DNA from: Afipia sp.
GTDB lineage: Bacteria > Pseudomonadota > Alphaproteobacteria > Rhizobiales > Xanthobacteraceae
Direction of reading: 5' to 3'
NCBI GenBank assembly: GCA_024707075.1
Contig: JANQAK010000003.1
Coordinates: 248,001 to 312,000 of the forward strand
Length of the DNA stretch: 64,000 nt
The first letter of the stretch is position 1. Each line of letters opens with the position of its first letter. This document shows positions 16,431 through 26,494 of the stretch, in pieces. The position numbers and the translations under genes are program-made. Under the pieces are notes generated by a model. It had not been told where the DNA came from and did no database searches. It saw only the letters and a program-made list of their open reading frames with translations.

Positions 16431-18362
16431 TCAGGCCGCGCGCGTCGGCGGATGAACCGTGCGCCCGCGCAGCCAGCGTCCCAGCAGAAGCCGGCGTCCA
16501 TCGCGAGGGATCAACTCGACATCGCTGACCAGCCTGGCTCCGCCCTTGCGGCGCTCGAGCGTGATCTTCCTTGAGTGAAACTCTTCCAGTTCCGCGCGAT
16601 GGGCGACGCTGATGATGGTCGCGTCCTTCAGTTCCTCGTTGAGCAATTCCATCATCCGGCCCTGCCCCCGCGCGTCGAGCGCGGATGTCGCCTCATCGAG
16701 AACGATGATGTCGGGCCGATGCAGCAGCAGCCGCGCGAACGCCAGCCGCTGCTTTTCGCCGCCCGACAATGTCTGGTCCCATGGCGAGTCCTCCTCGATC
16801 TTCTCCTTGAGATGCGCAAGGCCGACCTTGTCCAGCACGTTACTGATCTGCGCGATGCTCCAGTCTTCCGCCGCGCCGGGATAGGCGACCGCGCGCCGCA
16901 GCGTTCCCGAGGGAATGTAGGGCTTCTGCGGCAGCATGAACATGCGGCGGTCGGCGTGGAAATCGACGCTGCCGCCGCCCCACGGCCACAGGCCCGCAAT
17001 CGCGCGCACCAGCGTGCTCTTGCCGGTGCCGGATCTGCCGGCCACCAGAACCCGCTCGCCCGGATCGATCACGACTTCGGATTGTCCGACCACGGCAGTG
17101 CCGTCGTCGAGCGTCACCGACAGGTCGTGGAGACGCAGCATCGCATTGCCTTCGGTCTCGCCGCGTTTGATGCGATTGACGCCGTCCCCGCTTTCGGCGC
17201 GCTCGAGGCCGTCGAGCGACATCATCAGCGATGCAATCCGCCGCGCCCCGGCGTTCCATTCGGCCAAGCGCGGATAGTTGTCCACCAGCCAGCCGAACGC
17301 CGTCTGTACGATGGTGAAGGCGGACGCGGCCTGCATCACCTGCCCGAGCGTCATGCTGCCTTCGAGAAATTTCGGCGCGCAGAGCAGAATCGGAATCACC
17401 GGCGCGATCAGGTTCGATCCCTGCGAGACGATGGTGGTCCGCATGTGCTGGCCGCAAAGCCGGGCCCATTGCCGCAGGACGTTGGTGAACGACTTGTCGA
17501 TGCCGGAGCGTTCTTCCTCCTCGCCGCCGAGCAGGGCGATGCTTTCGCCGTTCTCGCGCACGCGGGTCAGCGTGTACCGATACTCGGCCTCCGCCTGGTT
17601 CTTGGCTTCGGACACCGACACGAAATGCCGGCCGATGATGATCATCGAGCCGCTCGCGATGGCCGCGTAGATCACCGCCGCGACGACGAGAAAACCGGGA
17701 ATGGTGACGGACGCGCTGCCGACCGACAGTGTAAATGCGCCGCCGATCGTCCACAGCACGACGATGAACGTGGCCGCCGAAAGAAAGGCCTGCGTCACGC
17801 CCGCCGCGAAATCGACCGGTGCGTCGGTGGCTATCCGCAAGTCTTCGGCGATACGATATTCCGGATTCTGATGGTCGCCGCTGACGAGATTGAGCTGATA
17901 GTAGCGGCCGTTGGTCAGCCATCGCGACACGACCGAATTCGTCAGCCACGCCCGCCAGCGGCGCTGGATGCTCATCCGCGTGAAGACCTGGGTCACGCCA
18001 ATAACGACACTGCCGATCGCCAGCGGAAAGAACACGCCCGTCAGGTGGAAGACCCTGGCGGAATCCTTCTTCTCGATGGCGTCGAAGATCGCCCTGTTCC
18101 AGACGTTGATGCCGTATTGAAAGGTGATTTGCAGGACGATCAGCGCCAGCAGACCGAGGGTGAGAACCCATGCCAGGCGGCCGCCGCCCTTGCCCCAGAA
18201 GCCCCGCGCGCTGATCCCGAACCGGGTCAGCAGATAATCGCGCCTGATCTGTTCGGCTTCCTCGGGCGACAGCGCGAGGTCCGCTTCGAGGATTTCAGGC
18301 GGCGGAGCCTCGATCGCTTCTCCGGTTTCGGTGACAAGGTCTTGAATTGGCGGCTTATTCAT
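16431..18362 (-). CDS. BacA/SbmA-type ABC transporter, fused permease and ATPase (BclA/YddA-like)
   Basis: 643 residues. Residues 60-330 form the SbmA/BacA-type membrane domain (ABC_membrane_2), with FQYGINVWNRAIFDAIEKKD and IQRRWRAWLTNSVVSRWL-like segments characteristic of the family. The C-terminal ATPase has Walker A GRSGTGKS (about residue 441), the unusual PQKPYIPSGTLR loop typical of this subfamily, signature LSGGEKQRLAFARLL (about 531), and Walker B IIVLDEATSALD. In Bradyrhizobium a protein of this architecture, BclA, imports peptides and protects against host antimicrobial peptides. That role is by analogy, and vitamin or peptide uptake are alternatives. It follows the RND pump genes by 61 bases and may be read with them. 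Confidence 0.88.
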   Translation of the reverse strand: MNKPPIQDLVTETGEAIEAPPPEILEADLALSPEEAEQIRRDYLLTRFGISARGFWGKGGGRLAWVLTLGLLALIVLQITFQYGINVWNRAIFDAIEKKDSARVFHLTGVFFPLAIGSVVIGVTQVFTRMSIQRRWRAWLTNSVVSRWLTNGRYYQLNLVSGDHQNPEYRIAEDLRIATDAPVDFAAGVTQAFLSAATFIVVLWTIGGAFTLSVGSASVTIPGFLVVAAVIYAAIASGSMIIIGRHFVSVSEAKNQAEAEYRYTLTRVRENGESIALLGGEEEERSGIDKSFTNVLRQWARLCGQHMRTTIVSQGSNLIAPVIPILLCAPKFLEGSMTLGQVMQAASAFTIVQTAFGWLVDNYPRLAEWNAGARRIASLMMSLDGLERAESGDGVNRIKRGETEGNAMLRLHDLSVTLDDGTAVVGQSEVVIDPGERVLVAGRSGTGKSTLVRAIAGLWPWGGGSVDFHADRRMFMLPQKPYIPSGTLRRAVAYPGAAEDWSIAQISNVLDKVGLAHLKEKIEEDSPWDQTLSGGEKQRLAFARLLLHRPDIIVLDEATSALDARGQGRMMELLNEELKDATIISVAHRAELEEFHSRKITLERRKGGARLVSDVELIPRDGRRLLLGRWLRGRTVHPPTRAA

Positions 18363-18423
18363 GCCCCTTCAACGCAGCGGGAACGGGAAAGTTCCATTCA
18401 ACGCGTGCGTTGCGGCGAATGAG

Positions 18424-21400
18424 TTATTCCGCAGGCGTTGCCTGCACGACCGGGCGCGAGCGGTCGCGGCCGCGCAGCCGGTCGATCAGCAGATAGATCA
18501 CCGGCGTGGTGTAGAGCGTCAGGATCTGCGACACGATCAGCCCGCCGATGATGGTGATGCCGAGCGGCCGGCGCAGCTCGGTCCCCGGCCCGGTCGCCAG
18601 CACCAGCGGCACGGCGGCGAGCAAGGCGGCCATGGTCGTCATCAGGATCGGCCGGAACCGCGCCAGACACGCCTCGAAGATCGCGTCCTCCGACGACAGG
18701 CCGCGCTGCCGTTCCCCTTCCAGCGCGAAGTCGACGATCATGATGCCGTTCTTCTTGACGATGCCGATCAGAAGAATGATGCCGATGAAGGCGATCACCG
18801 TCAGCGGCGTGTTGGTGATTTGCAGCGCCAGCAGCGCGCCGAGCCCCGCCGACGGCAGCGTCGAGATGATCGTCAGCGGATGGGCAAGGCTTTCATACAG
18901 CACGCCGAGCACGATATAGACCGCGATCAGCGCGCCGAGAATCAGCAGCGACTGCTTGTTCGCGGTCTTCTGGCTGTCGGCGGCATTGCCCGCGAATTCG
19001 CCGCGGATGCCTTCGGGCATATGCAGCTCCTCGACCGCGCGCAGGATGTTGCCGGTTGCGATCTGCAACGGCACGCCGTCGGGCACGTTGAACGAAATGG
19101 TGTTCGACGGGAACGAGGCCTGATGGAACACCGACAGCGGCGACAGTCCGCGCTCCATATGCACCACGGCGGAAAGCGGCACCTGGGCGTCGCCCGCGCC
19201 CGCGACATAAATCTTGTCCAGTGCGGACGGATCGCCCTGCAATCGCGGATCGACTTCAAGGATGATCTGGTACTGGTTGCGCTGGGTGTAGATGATCGAA
19301 ATCTGCCGCTGCGAGAAGGCGTTGTTCAGGGCGTTGTCGATGTCCTGAACCTGCACGCCGAGGCTCGCCGCGGTCTTGCGGTCGATCGAGAGATTCAGCG
19401 CGAGGCCGGCGGCGTCGCGGTCGCTGGACACGTCGGTGATGCCTTCGACGCTTTCGAACTTCTTCGCGACGATCGGCGCCCACTTCGCCAGCAGGCCGAG
19501 GTCCGAACTGATGAGCGTGTACTGATAGTTGGAGTCGCTCTGGCGGCCGCCCGCGCGCAAATCCTGCGCGGCGAACATGAACAGCCGGATGCCCGGCACC
19601 GTGCCGAGATTGCGCCGGAGACGATCGATCACCTGCGTGGTGGTGAGACCTCCGCGCGCGTCGAGGTCCTTGAGGCTGATGAACATGGTGCCGCGGTTTG
19701 CTCCGCCGCCCCCCGGCCCGCCGCTGCCGCCGAGGCTCGATCCGACGCCAGCCACGGCCGGATCGGATACCACGATGTCGGCGATCCGCTGTTGCAGGCC
19801 GAGCATGGCCTGAAAGGAGACGTCGGGGGACGCGCGCGTTGATCCGATGACAAGGCCGCTGTCGTCGGTCGGGAAATATCCCTTCGGCGTCTTGATGTAG
19901 AGCGTGACGGTGAGCGCGATGGTGGCGGCGAACACCAGCATTGTCAGCAGCGGAAAGCGCAGCACGACATGCAGCGTGCGTTCATAAAACCGCACGATCC
20001 GCGACAGGCTGCCCTCGATGGTGCGGTCGAACCATGTCGCATCCGGTGAAATGGTGGTCTTGATGTAGTGCGCGCAGATCATCGGCGTCACGGTGAGCGA
20101 CACCACCATCGACACCAGAATCGCGAATGTCAGCGTCAGCGAGAATTCACGGAACAGCTTTCCCACGATGCCGTCCATGAAGATCAGCGGCGTGAACGCC
20201 GCCACCAGCGAAATGCTGATCGATAGCACGGTGAAGCCGATCTGCTTGGCCCCAAGCAATGCGGCCTGATACGGCTTCATGCCGTCCTCGAGATTGCGGT
20301 ACATGTTCTCGATCATGACGATGGCGTCGTCCACCACGAAGCCGACCGAGACCGCGAGCGCCATCAATGAAAGATTGTTGATCGAGAATCCGGCGACCCA
20401 CATCGCCGCGCAGGTGCCCGCCAGCGCCAGCGGCACGGAAATGCCCGCCGCGATGGTGGGCGTCATCCGGCGCACGAACACGAACACCACGAGCATCACC
20501 AGAAACGCGGTCGCGCCCAGCGTCCATTCCATGTCCTCGACATTGGCGCGGATGGTGCCGGTGCGATCCGACAGGATGGAAATCTCCACGCCGCCCGGAA
20601 TCCACTGTTTCAGTTCAGGCAGCAGCGCCTTGACCCGATCCACCGTGTCGATGACGTTGGCGTCCAACTGCTTGGTGATGAGGATCAGAACCGCCGGCTG
20701 CTTGTTGAACCAGGCGATGGATCGGCTGTTGCGCGTGGCATCGACGACGTTGGCGACGTCCGCCAGCTTCACGAAGTTGCCGTTGGCGCTCTTGATGACG
20801 ATGTCGCGGAACTGAGCGGCAGTGCGCATCTGCGGATTGGTGGCGATGGTTTCGCCAAGCACCGGGCCGTTGAACGCGCCCACCGGGCCGATGGCATTGG
20901 CGTTGACGATGGCGGTGCGCACATCGTCGCTGGCGATGCCCGCGGTCGCCAGCGCGCCCGGATTGAGCTGGACGCGGACCGCCGGCTGATCCGCGCCGCT
21001 CACCGTCACCTCGCCGACGCCGGGCACCTGCGAAATGCGCTGGGCGATCACCGTATCCGCGACGTCGTAGATCGCGCTTGTCAGCATCGTCTTGGATGTC
21101 AGCGCGATGATGAGCACCGGAGACGCCGCCGGATTGGCCTTGCGGAAATTCGGCAGCGTCGGCAGATCGGTCGGCAGGTCCGAGAGCGAGGCGTTGATCG
21201 CGGCCTGCACGTCGCGCGCCGCCTTGTCGATGTTGCGGCCGATGGCGAATTGCAGCGAGATGCTGGTGGAGCCGAGCGAACTGGTCGAGGTGATCTGGTC
21301 GATGCCGGCGATCTCGCCGAGCCGCCGCTCCAAAGGTGCGGCCACGGTGGAGGCCATGATGGTGGGATCGGCGCCGGGCCGCGAGGCCGAGACCCGGATC

Positions 21401-21534
21401 GAGGGGAAATCCACCGCCGGAATGCTCGCGACGGGGAGGAAGTTGTAGGCGACCGCGCCGACCAGAAACAGTCCGATCGCCAGCAGCGTGGTGCCGACCG
21501 GCCGTCTGATAAATGGTTCGGAGAGCGAGGCCAT
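18424..21534 (-). CDS. RND multidrug efflux pump subunit, MdtC-like
   Basis: 1036 residues, inner membrane, a proton-driven HAE1-family pump with 12 membrane segments and two large periplasmic loops. It begins MASLSEPFIRRPVGTTLLAI, the family's N-terminus. The proton-relay segment is around VSVGFVVDDAIVMIENMYRN, and the end has PSAGLGALLALQ and GIVKKNGIMIVDFALEGER. A Gly-rich insertion (GGSGGPGGGGANRG, near residue 600) sits in the second periplasmic loop and is unusual in length. With the MdtB-like gene upstream it should form a heteromeric B2C pump on the adaptor at 25136. Only the 276-base repeat-bearing gap separates the two pump genes. Confidence 0.9.
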   Translation of the reverse strand: MASLSEPFIRRPVGTTLLAIGLFLVGAVAYNFLPVASIPAVDFPSIRVSASRPGADPTIMASTVAAPLERRLGEIAGIDQITSTSSLGSTSISLQFAIGRNIDKAARDVQAAINASLSDLPTDLPTLPNFRKANPAASPVLIIALTSKTMLTSAIYDVADTVIAQRISQVPGVGEVTVSGADQPAVRVQLNPGALATAGIASDDVRTAIVNANAIGPVGAFNGPVLGETIATNPQMRTAAQFRDIVIKSANGNFVKLADVANVVDATRNSRSIAWFNKQPAVLILITKQLDANVIDTVDRVKALLPELKQWIPGGVEISILSDRTGTIRANVEDMEWTLGATAFLVMLVVFVFVRRMTPTIAAGISVPLALAGTCAAMWVAGFSINNLSLMALAVSVGFVVDDAIVMIENMYRNLEDGMKPYQAALLGAKQIGFTVLSISISLVAAFTPLIFMDGIVGKLFREFSLTLTFAILVSMVVSLTVTPMICAHYIKTTISPDATWFDRTIEGSLSRIVRFYERTLHVVLRFPLLTMLVFAATIALTVTLYIKTPKGYFPTDDSGLVIGSTRASPDVSFQAMLGLQQRIADIVVSDPAVAGVGSSLGGSGGPGGGGANRGTMFISLKDLDARGGLTTTQVIDRLRRNLGTVPGIRLFMFAAQDLRAGGRQSDSNYQYTLISSDLGLLAKWAPIVAKKFESVEGITDVSSDRDAAGLALNLSIDRKTAASLGVQVQDIDNALNNAFSQRQISIIYTQRNQYQIILEVDPRLQGDPSALDKIYVAGAGDAQVPLSAVVHMERGLSPLSVFHQASFPSNTISFNVPDGVPLQIATGNILRAVEELHMPEGIRGEFAGNAADSQKTANKQSLLILGALIAVYIVLGVLYESLAHPLTIISTLPSAGLGALLALQITNTPLTVIAFIGIILLIGIVKKNGIMIVDFALEGERQRGLSSEDAIFEACLARFRPILMTTMAALLAAVPLVLATGPGTELRRPLGITIIGGLIVSQILTLYTTPVIYLLIDRLRGRDRSRPVVQATPAE

Positions 21535-21580
21535 CGGTCAGTTTCTCGCGACAAGCACGGTCTGTTTCCTGCCCCCCATA

Positions 21581-21698
21581 GCCCGTCGAAGACGGGCGTG
21601 AACGCCCTTTCGGGGGGAGGGTTAGGGAGGGGGTAACTCTCGTGCCTGCGCTCGTTAAGACACCCCCCTCTCTGTCTCTCCCCCCGCAAGGGGGAGAG
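21581..21698. repeat. Palindromic repeats inside the efflux operon (between the two RND genes)
   Basis: Contains GCCCGTC-GAA-GACGGGC (21581-21597) and CTCTCCCCC / GGGGGAGAG (21676-21698), linked by G-rich then C-rich sequence that can also pair. It does not match the other repeat families in the window. The 276-base gap holding it has no gene. Confidence 0.65.
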
Positions 21699-21810
21699 AA
21701 CGATAGAACCGAGAGTCCGCGCAATTCCAACAACAGGTATACGCTATATGCGATAGCCCCGGCCTGCACCGGGACGATCCGTGAAGAGACCATGCTCTGG
21801 ATGTTCTTCA

Positions 21811-24800
21811 TTACTGCACGCCCTCGGTCGCTCCCGCGATCGGCGGCGACGGCTTGCCGGACTCATCCGGCGGCACCGCGGCTTCGATCCGGCGATTGAT
21901 CCGGTCGAGCGCGAGATAGATGACCGGCGTGGTGTAGAGCGTGAGAATTTGCGAGACGATCAATCCGCCGATGATCGAGACGCCGAGCGGAAACCGCAGT
22001 TCCGCGCCGGTGCCGCTCTCGATCGCCAGCGGCAGCGCGCCGAACAGCGCCGCCAGCGTCGTCATCATGATCGGACGGAAGCGCAGCAGGCAGGCTTTCA
22101 CGATGGCGTCGTAGGCGGTCATGCCTTGATGGCGCTCCGCTTCCAGCGCGAAGTCGATCATCATGATCGCGTTCTTCTTGACGATGCCCATCAAGAGAAT
22201 GATGCCGATCAGGCCGATCACCGACAGGTCCTGCCCGCACAGCATCAGCGCGAGGATCGCGCCGACGCCGGCGGAGGGCAGCGTCGAGAGAATGGTGATC
22301 GGGTGAATGTAGCTCTCGTACAGCACGCCGAGCACGATGTAGATCGTCACCAGTGCGGCGAGGATCAGCCACGGCTGGCCGGACAGCGACTTGGAGAACT
22401 CGGCGGCATCGCCCGAGTAGAGACCGACGATATTCCCGGGCATGCCGATGCGGGCTTCGATTTCCGCGACTTTCTCCACCGCGTTGCCGAGCGCCTCGCC
22501 CGGCGCGAGATTGAACGACAGCGACACCGCCGGGAACTGCGACTGGTGCGAAATCGACAGCGGCGCGGTGGTGCGCACGATGCTGGCCACCGCCTCGATC
22601 GGCACCTGCGCATTGGGCGACCCGGTCGCGCCGGCCGCGCCCGGCACATACAGCTTCGACAATATGGATGGATCGCGCTGGTATTCCGGCAGCGCTTCGA
22701 GCACGACGCGGTACTGGTTGGCCTGCCCGAAGATCGTCGAGATCTGCCGCTGGCTGAAGGCGTCGTTCAGCGTGTCGTTGACCGCCTGCACCGAGACGCC
22801 GAGCTGGCCCGCACGCTGACGGTCGATATTGACGATGGCGCGAAGACCGCCCTCCTGCCCGTCCGACGAGACGTCGCGGAACATCGGGTCGCGGCGCATT
22901 TCCTGGATCAGCTTGTTCGACCATTCGACGACGGCGGCGGAATCGGTCGCGGTCAGCGTGTACTGGTACTGCGACCGGCTGGCGCGGGTGCTGATCTGGA
23001 TGTCCTGCACCGCCTGGAAATAGACCGTCATGCCGGGAATGGCGGCCACGCGCTGCTTGAGGCGATCCACCACCACGGCAATATCGGTGTTGCGCTCGCC
23101 GCGCGGTTTCAGCGTCAGCACGAGACGGCCGACATTGGTGGTCGGATTGACAGAGCCCGCGCCGACCACCGAGACGACGCCGACGATGTCCGGATCGGCC
23201 TTGATCGCGTCGGCCACCTGCGTCTGCCGCAGCTTCATGTCCGTGAATGACACTTCCGGCCCCGCTTCGGTGATGGCCGTGATCGAGGCCGTATCCTGCA
23301 ACGGCAGGAAGCCCTTCGGCACGAACACATACAGCGCGAGCGTTGCGATGATGGTCAGGAACGTCACCACCAGCGTGGCGCGCTGGTGCCGCAGCACCCA
23401 GAGCAGCGTGCGGTGATAGAATTCGATCATCCGGTCGATCCAGCCCGAGAGCGTGGCGAGACCGGGTATGGCGAACTCCTCGTGGTGCATCTTCAAGAGC
23501 CGCGAACACATCATCGGCGTCAGCGTCAGCGAAACGATGGCGGATGTGACGACGGCGATGGTGAGTGTCAGCGCGAACTCGCGGAACATGCGCCCGACGA
23601 GACCCGACATGAACAGCAGCGGAATGAACACCGCGATCAGCGAGACGGTGAGCGAAATCACGGTGAAGCCGATTTCGCTGGCGCCCTTCAGCGCCGCCTC
23701 CATGGCGCTCTCGCCGTTCTCCATATGGCGGACGATGTTCTCGATCATCACGATCGCATCGTCGACCACGAAGCCGGTGCCGATGGTCAGCGCCATCAAT
23801 GAGAGATTGTCGAGGCTGAAGCCGGCGAAATACATGATGCCGAACGAGGTAATCAGCGACAGCGGCAGCGCCACGCCCGCGATCAGGGTCGCGCGCAGCG
23901 AGCGCAGGAAGATCAGCACCACCAGCGTCACCAGCACCACGCTGAGCACCAGCGTGAACTGCACGTCGCGGACCGACGCGCGGATGGTGACGGTGCGGTC
24001 GCTGACCACGGTGAGATCGACGCCGGCCGGCACGGCCTGCTGGAGTTTCGGAATTTCGGCGCGGATCTGCCGCACCACGTCGATGACGTTGGCGCCGGGC
24101 TGGCGCTGGATCTCGATGACGACCGCGGGCTTGCCCTGATACCAGGCCCCGGTCTTCTCGTTCTCCAGCCCGTCGATGATCTGCGCGACGTCGCCGATGG
24201 TGACCGGCGAACTGTTGCGATAGGCGATGATGATCGGCTTGTAGGCGTCGGCGACGGCGATCTGGTCGTTGGCGGCGATGGTGTAGGCCTGCTGCGCGCC
24301 GTCGAGCGATCCCTTCGGCCCCGAGACGTTGGCACCGGCAATCGCGGTGCGCAGGTCTTCCATCGAAATGCCGTAGGCCGCGAGGCGGGCGAGATCGGCC
24401 TGCACGCGCACGGCGGGCTTCAATCCGCCGAGAATGGAGACGCGGCCGACGCCGGAAATCTGCGCGAGGCGCTGCGCCATCATGGTGTCGGCGAGATCGC
24501 TCATCGACCGCAGAGACGAGGTCTCCGAGGTCATCGCCAGCGTCATCACCGGCGCGTCGGCCGGATTGACCTTGGCGTAGGTCGGCGGATACGGCAGGTT
24601 CTTCGGCAGCACGCCGGCGGCGGCGTTGATGGCGGCCTGCACGTCCTGCGTCGCGCCGTCGATGTCGCGGTTGAGGTCGAATTGCAGCGAGATCTGGCTG
24701 ACGCCGAACGAACTGGTCGAGTTCATCGACACCAGCGACGGGATCTGCCCGAGTTGCCGTTCAAGCGGCGCGGTGACGAGAGACGCCGCCACATCGGGGC

Positions 24801-24963
24801 TGGCGCCCGGCAGTTGCGTCGTGACCTGCACGGTCGGAAAATCGACCTGCGGCAAGGCCGACACCGGCAAGAACCAGTATCCGAGCGCGCCGCCGATCAG
24901 GAGCGCGACGCCGAGCAGCGACGTCGCGATCGGCCGATGAATGAATGGCTCAGAGACGCTCAT
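21811..24963 (-). CDS. RND multidrug efflux pump subunit, MdtB-like
   Basis: 1050 residues, a 12-segment inner-membrane pump. The N-terminus is MSVSEPFIHRPIATSLLGVA. The proton-relay helix reads TIGTGFVVDDAIVMIENIVR and the C-terminal half has GIVKKNAIMMIDFALEAERH. Both periplasmic loops and the DxxR-type SDRTVTIRASVRDVQFTL segment are present and the frame is intact. It is the first pump after the adaptor gene, and sequence order matches the E. coli mdtABC layout. The C-terminal tail (ESGKPSPPIAGATEGVQ) is short and variable. Substrate range cannot be read from sequence. Confidence 0.9.
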   Translation of the reverse strand: MSVSEPFIHRPIATSLLGVALLIGGALGYWFLPVSALPQVDFPTVQVTTQLPGASPDVAASLVTAPLERQLGQIPSLVSMNSTSSFGVSQISLQFDLNRDIDGATQDVQAAINAAAGVLPKNLPYPPTYAKVNPADAPVMTLAMTSETSSLRSMSDLADTMMAQRLAQISGVGRVSILGGLKPAVRVQADLARLAAYGISMEDLRTAIAGANVSGPKGSLDGAQQAYTIAANDQIAVADAYKPIIIAYRNSSPVTIGDVAQIIDGLENEKTGAWYQGKPAVVIEIQRQPGANVIDVVRQIRAEIPKLQQAVPAGVDLTVVSDRTVTIRASVRDVQFTLVLSVVLVTLVVLIFLRSLRATLIAGVALPLSLITSFGIMYFAGFSLDNLSLMALTIGTGFVVDDAIVMIENIVRHMENGESAMEAALKGASEIGFTVISLTVSLIAVFIPLLFMSGLVGRMFREFALTLTIAVVTSAIVSLTLTPMMCSRLLKMHHEEFAIPGLATLSGWIDRMIEFYHRTLLWVLRHQRATLVVTFLTIIATLALYVFVPKGFLPLQDTASITAITEAGPEVSFTDMKLRQTQVADAIKADPDIVGVVSVVGAGSVNPTTNVGRLVLTLKPRGERNTDIAVVVDRLKQRVAAIPGMTVYFQAVQDIQISTRASRSQYQYTLTATDSAAVVEWSNKLIQEMRRDPMFRDVSSDGQEGGLRAIVNIDRQRAGQLGVSVQAVNDTLNDAFSQRQISTIFGQANQYRVVLEALPEYQRDPSILSKLYVPGAAGATGSPNAQVPIEAVASIVRTTAPLSISHQSQFPAVSLSFNLAPGEALGNAVEKVAEIEARIGMPGNIVGLYSGDAAEFSKSLSGQPWLILAALVTIYIVLGVLYESYIHPITILSTLPSAGVGAILALMLCGQDLSVIGLIGIILLMGIVKKNAIMMIDFALEAERHQGMTAYDAIVKACLLRFRPIMMTTLAALFGALPLAIESGTGAELRFPLGVSIIGGLIVSQILTLYTTPVIYLALDRINRRIEAAVPPDESGKPSPPIAGATEGVQ

Positions 24964-25011
24964 CGTCGCTCATCAGGGATGGTCATCCGTTGGTCATCCT
25001 TCAAACGGCCG

Positions 25012-25115
25012 GTCATCCTTCGAGGCTCGGGCGTTGCCCTCGCACCTCAGGATGACGAACCGGATGCGTTGCTGTCATCCTGAGGTGCGAGCACTTGCGA
25101 GCCTCGAAGGATGAC
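25012..25115. repeat. Composite palindromic repeat, copy 2, inside the efflux operon
   Basis: Two hairpins (25012-25056 and 25074-25115), each bounded by GTCATCC and GGATGAC with inner GAGGCTCG / CGCACCTCAG. This is the same family as 2470-2574 and 38930-39033. It occupies most of the gap between the adaptor and MdtB-like genes. Confidence 0.8.
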
Positions 25116-25135
25116 ATCTTGAATACGACGAAACA

Positions 25136-26494
25136 TCACTGCGGCGCTTTCGCGCCGCCGCCCGCCGGTTGTTGTGCGCCCTGCGGCGAAGTCCCCTGCT
25201 CCTTCTGACCGCTGCGCCGTTCGCCATTGCCGCCGCGCGGGCCTTTTTCGCCGGGAGGCCCTTTCTGCCGGCGCGGCGCGAGGTCCGGCGTCGGCGCCTG
25301 ATAATCCTTGCTGATCGCAACCTTCGCGCCTTCTGACAGATTGGCGAAGCCGGTCGTCACCACCTGATCGTCCACGGTGATGCCCGAGGCGATCACGGCA
25401 TTGGTTTCGGTCTGCTGCGTGACCTTGACCGTGCGCGCCGACACGATGTCGTTCTCGCCGATGACATAGACGAACGTGCCCGCCGGGCCGCGCTGAACCG
25501 CGGCGGTCGGCACCACGATGGCCTTGTCGAGCGTCTGCACTTTCAGCCGCACGTTGACGAACTGTCCCGGCCAAAGCTGGAAGCTGGCGTTCGGGAACTC
25601 CGCCTTGACCTTCACGGTGCCCGTGGTCTGGTCGACCTGGTTGTCCATGCCGGTGACCTTGCCGGTATCGACCACGGTCCTTCCGTCGTTGCCGAACACA
25701 TCGACCGACAACGCGCCCGATGCCGAGGCGGCATTGACGCGGACGATCTGCTGCTGCGGCAGGCTGAACTGCACCGCGATCGGTTGCAGTTGCGTGATGA
25801 CCACGACACCGGTCGCGTCCGACGGCTGGACGATGTTGCCCTGATCGACCTGACGCAGACCGGCGCGGCCCGACAGCGGCGCGACAACCTTGGTATAGCT
25901 GAGCGTGGCCTGCGCGTTGTCGATCGCCGCCTGATCCGACTTCACCAGCGCTTCAAGCTGGGCGACCAGCGCCTTCTGCGTGTCGGCCTGCTGCGCCGAG
26001 CCGGCCTTGGCGGTGGCAAGCTGCTGGTAGCGCACCAGATCCATCCGCGCGTTGGAGAGCGTCGCCTCGTCCTGCGCCTTCTTGGCCACGGCCTGATCGT
26101 ATTGTGCCTGATAGATCGCCGGATCGATCTCGGCGAGCACATCGCCCGCCTTGACGTCCTGACCTTCCTTGAAATTCACCGAGAGCAGCTTGCCGCTCAC
26201 CTGCGCGCGCACCGTCACATTGTTGAGCGCGCGCACGGTGCCGACTCCGTCGAGATACACCGGCACGTCCTCGATGCGGGGCGTCGCGGCGAGCACCGGG
26301 ATCGCCAGATCGGGACGCGTGCGGGTCGCGGTTTGCGTCGGCTTGAAATAGGTCCAGGCGATGTAGCCGAGGCCGCCGATAATCAGCAGCCAGACCGCGA
26401 TCGATACGGTTCGCCGCCGCGCGCCCGACGCCACGCGCGCGACGCCCTCGCCGGCCGCTTTGGCCTTTTCGTTCAGATCGGGCTTAAAGAGCAT
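25136..26494 (-). CDS. RND efflux periplasmic adaptor (membrane fusion protein), MdtA-like
   Basis: 452 residues. One N-terminal membrane anchor (VSIAVWLLIIGGLGYIAWTY, about residues 30-50) is followed by the barrel-sandwich half-motifs (NVTVRAQVSGKLLSVNFKEG and VVAPLSGRAGLRQVDQGN) around a helical hairpin. A beta-barrel and a membrane-proximal domain follow (KAIVVPTAAVQRGPAGTFVY). The last 45 residues are a Gly/Gln/Pro/Lys-rich disordered tail. The ATG at 26494 overlaps the end of the outer-membrane factor gene by 11 bases, which indicates translational coupling. It links the pump subunits downstream to the channel upstream. Confidence 0.9.
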   Translation of the reverse strand: MLFKPDLNEKAKAAGEGVARVASGARRRTVSIAVWLLIIGGLGYIAWTYFKPTQTATRTRPDLAIPVLAATPRIEDVPVYLDGVGTVRALNNVTVRAQVSGKLLSVNFKEGQDVKAGDVLAEIDPAIYQAQYDQAVAKKAQDEATLSNARMDLVRYQQLATAKAGSAQQADTQKALVAQLEALVKSDQAAIDNAQATLSYTKVVAPLSGRAGLRQVDQGNIVQPSDATGVVVITQLQPIAVQFSLPQQQIVRVNAASASGALSVDVFGNDGRTVVDTGKVTGMDNQVDQTTGTVKVKAEFPNASFQLWPGQFVNVRLKVQTLDKAIVVPTAAVQRGPAGTFVYVIGENDIVSARTVKVTQQTETNAVIASGITVDDQVVTTGFANLSEGAKVAISKDYQAPTPDLAPRRQKGPPGEKGPRGGNGERRSGQKEQGTSPQGAQQPAGGGAKAPQ

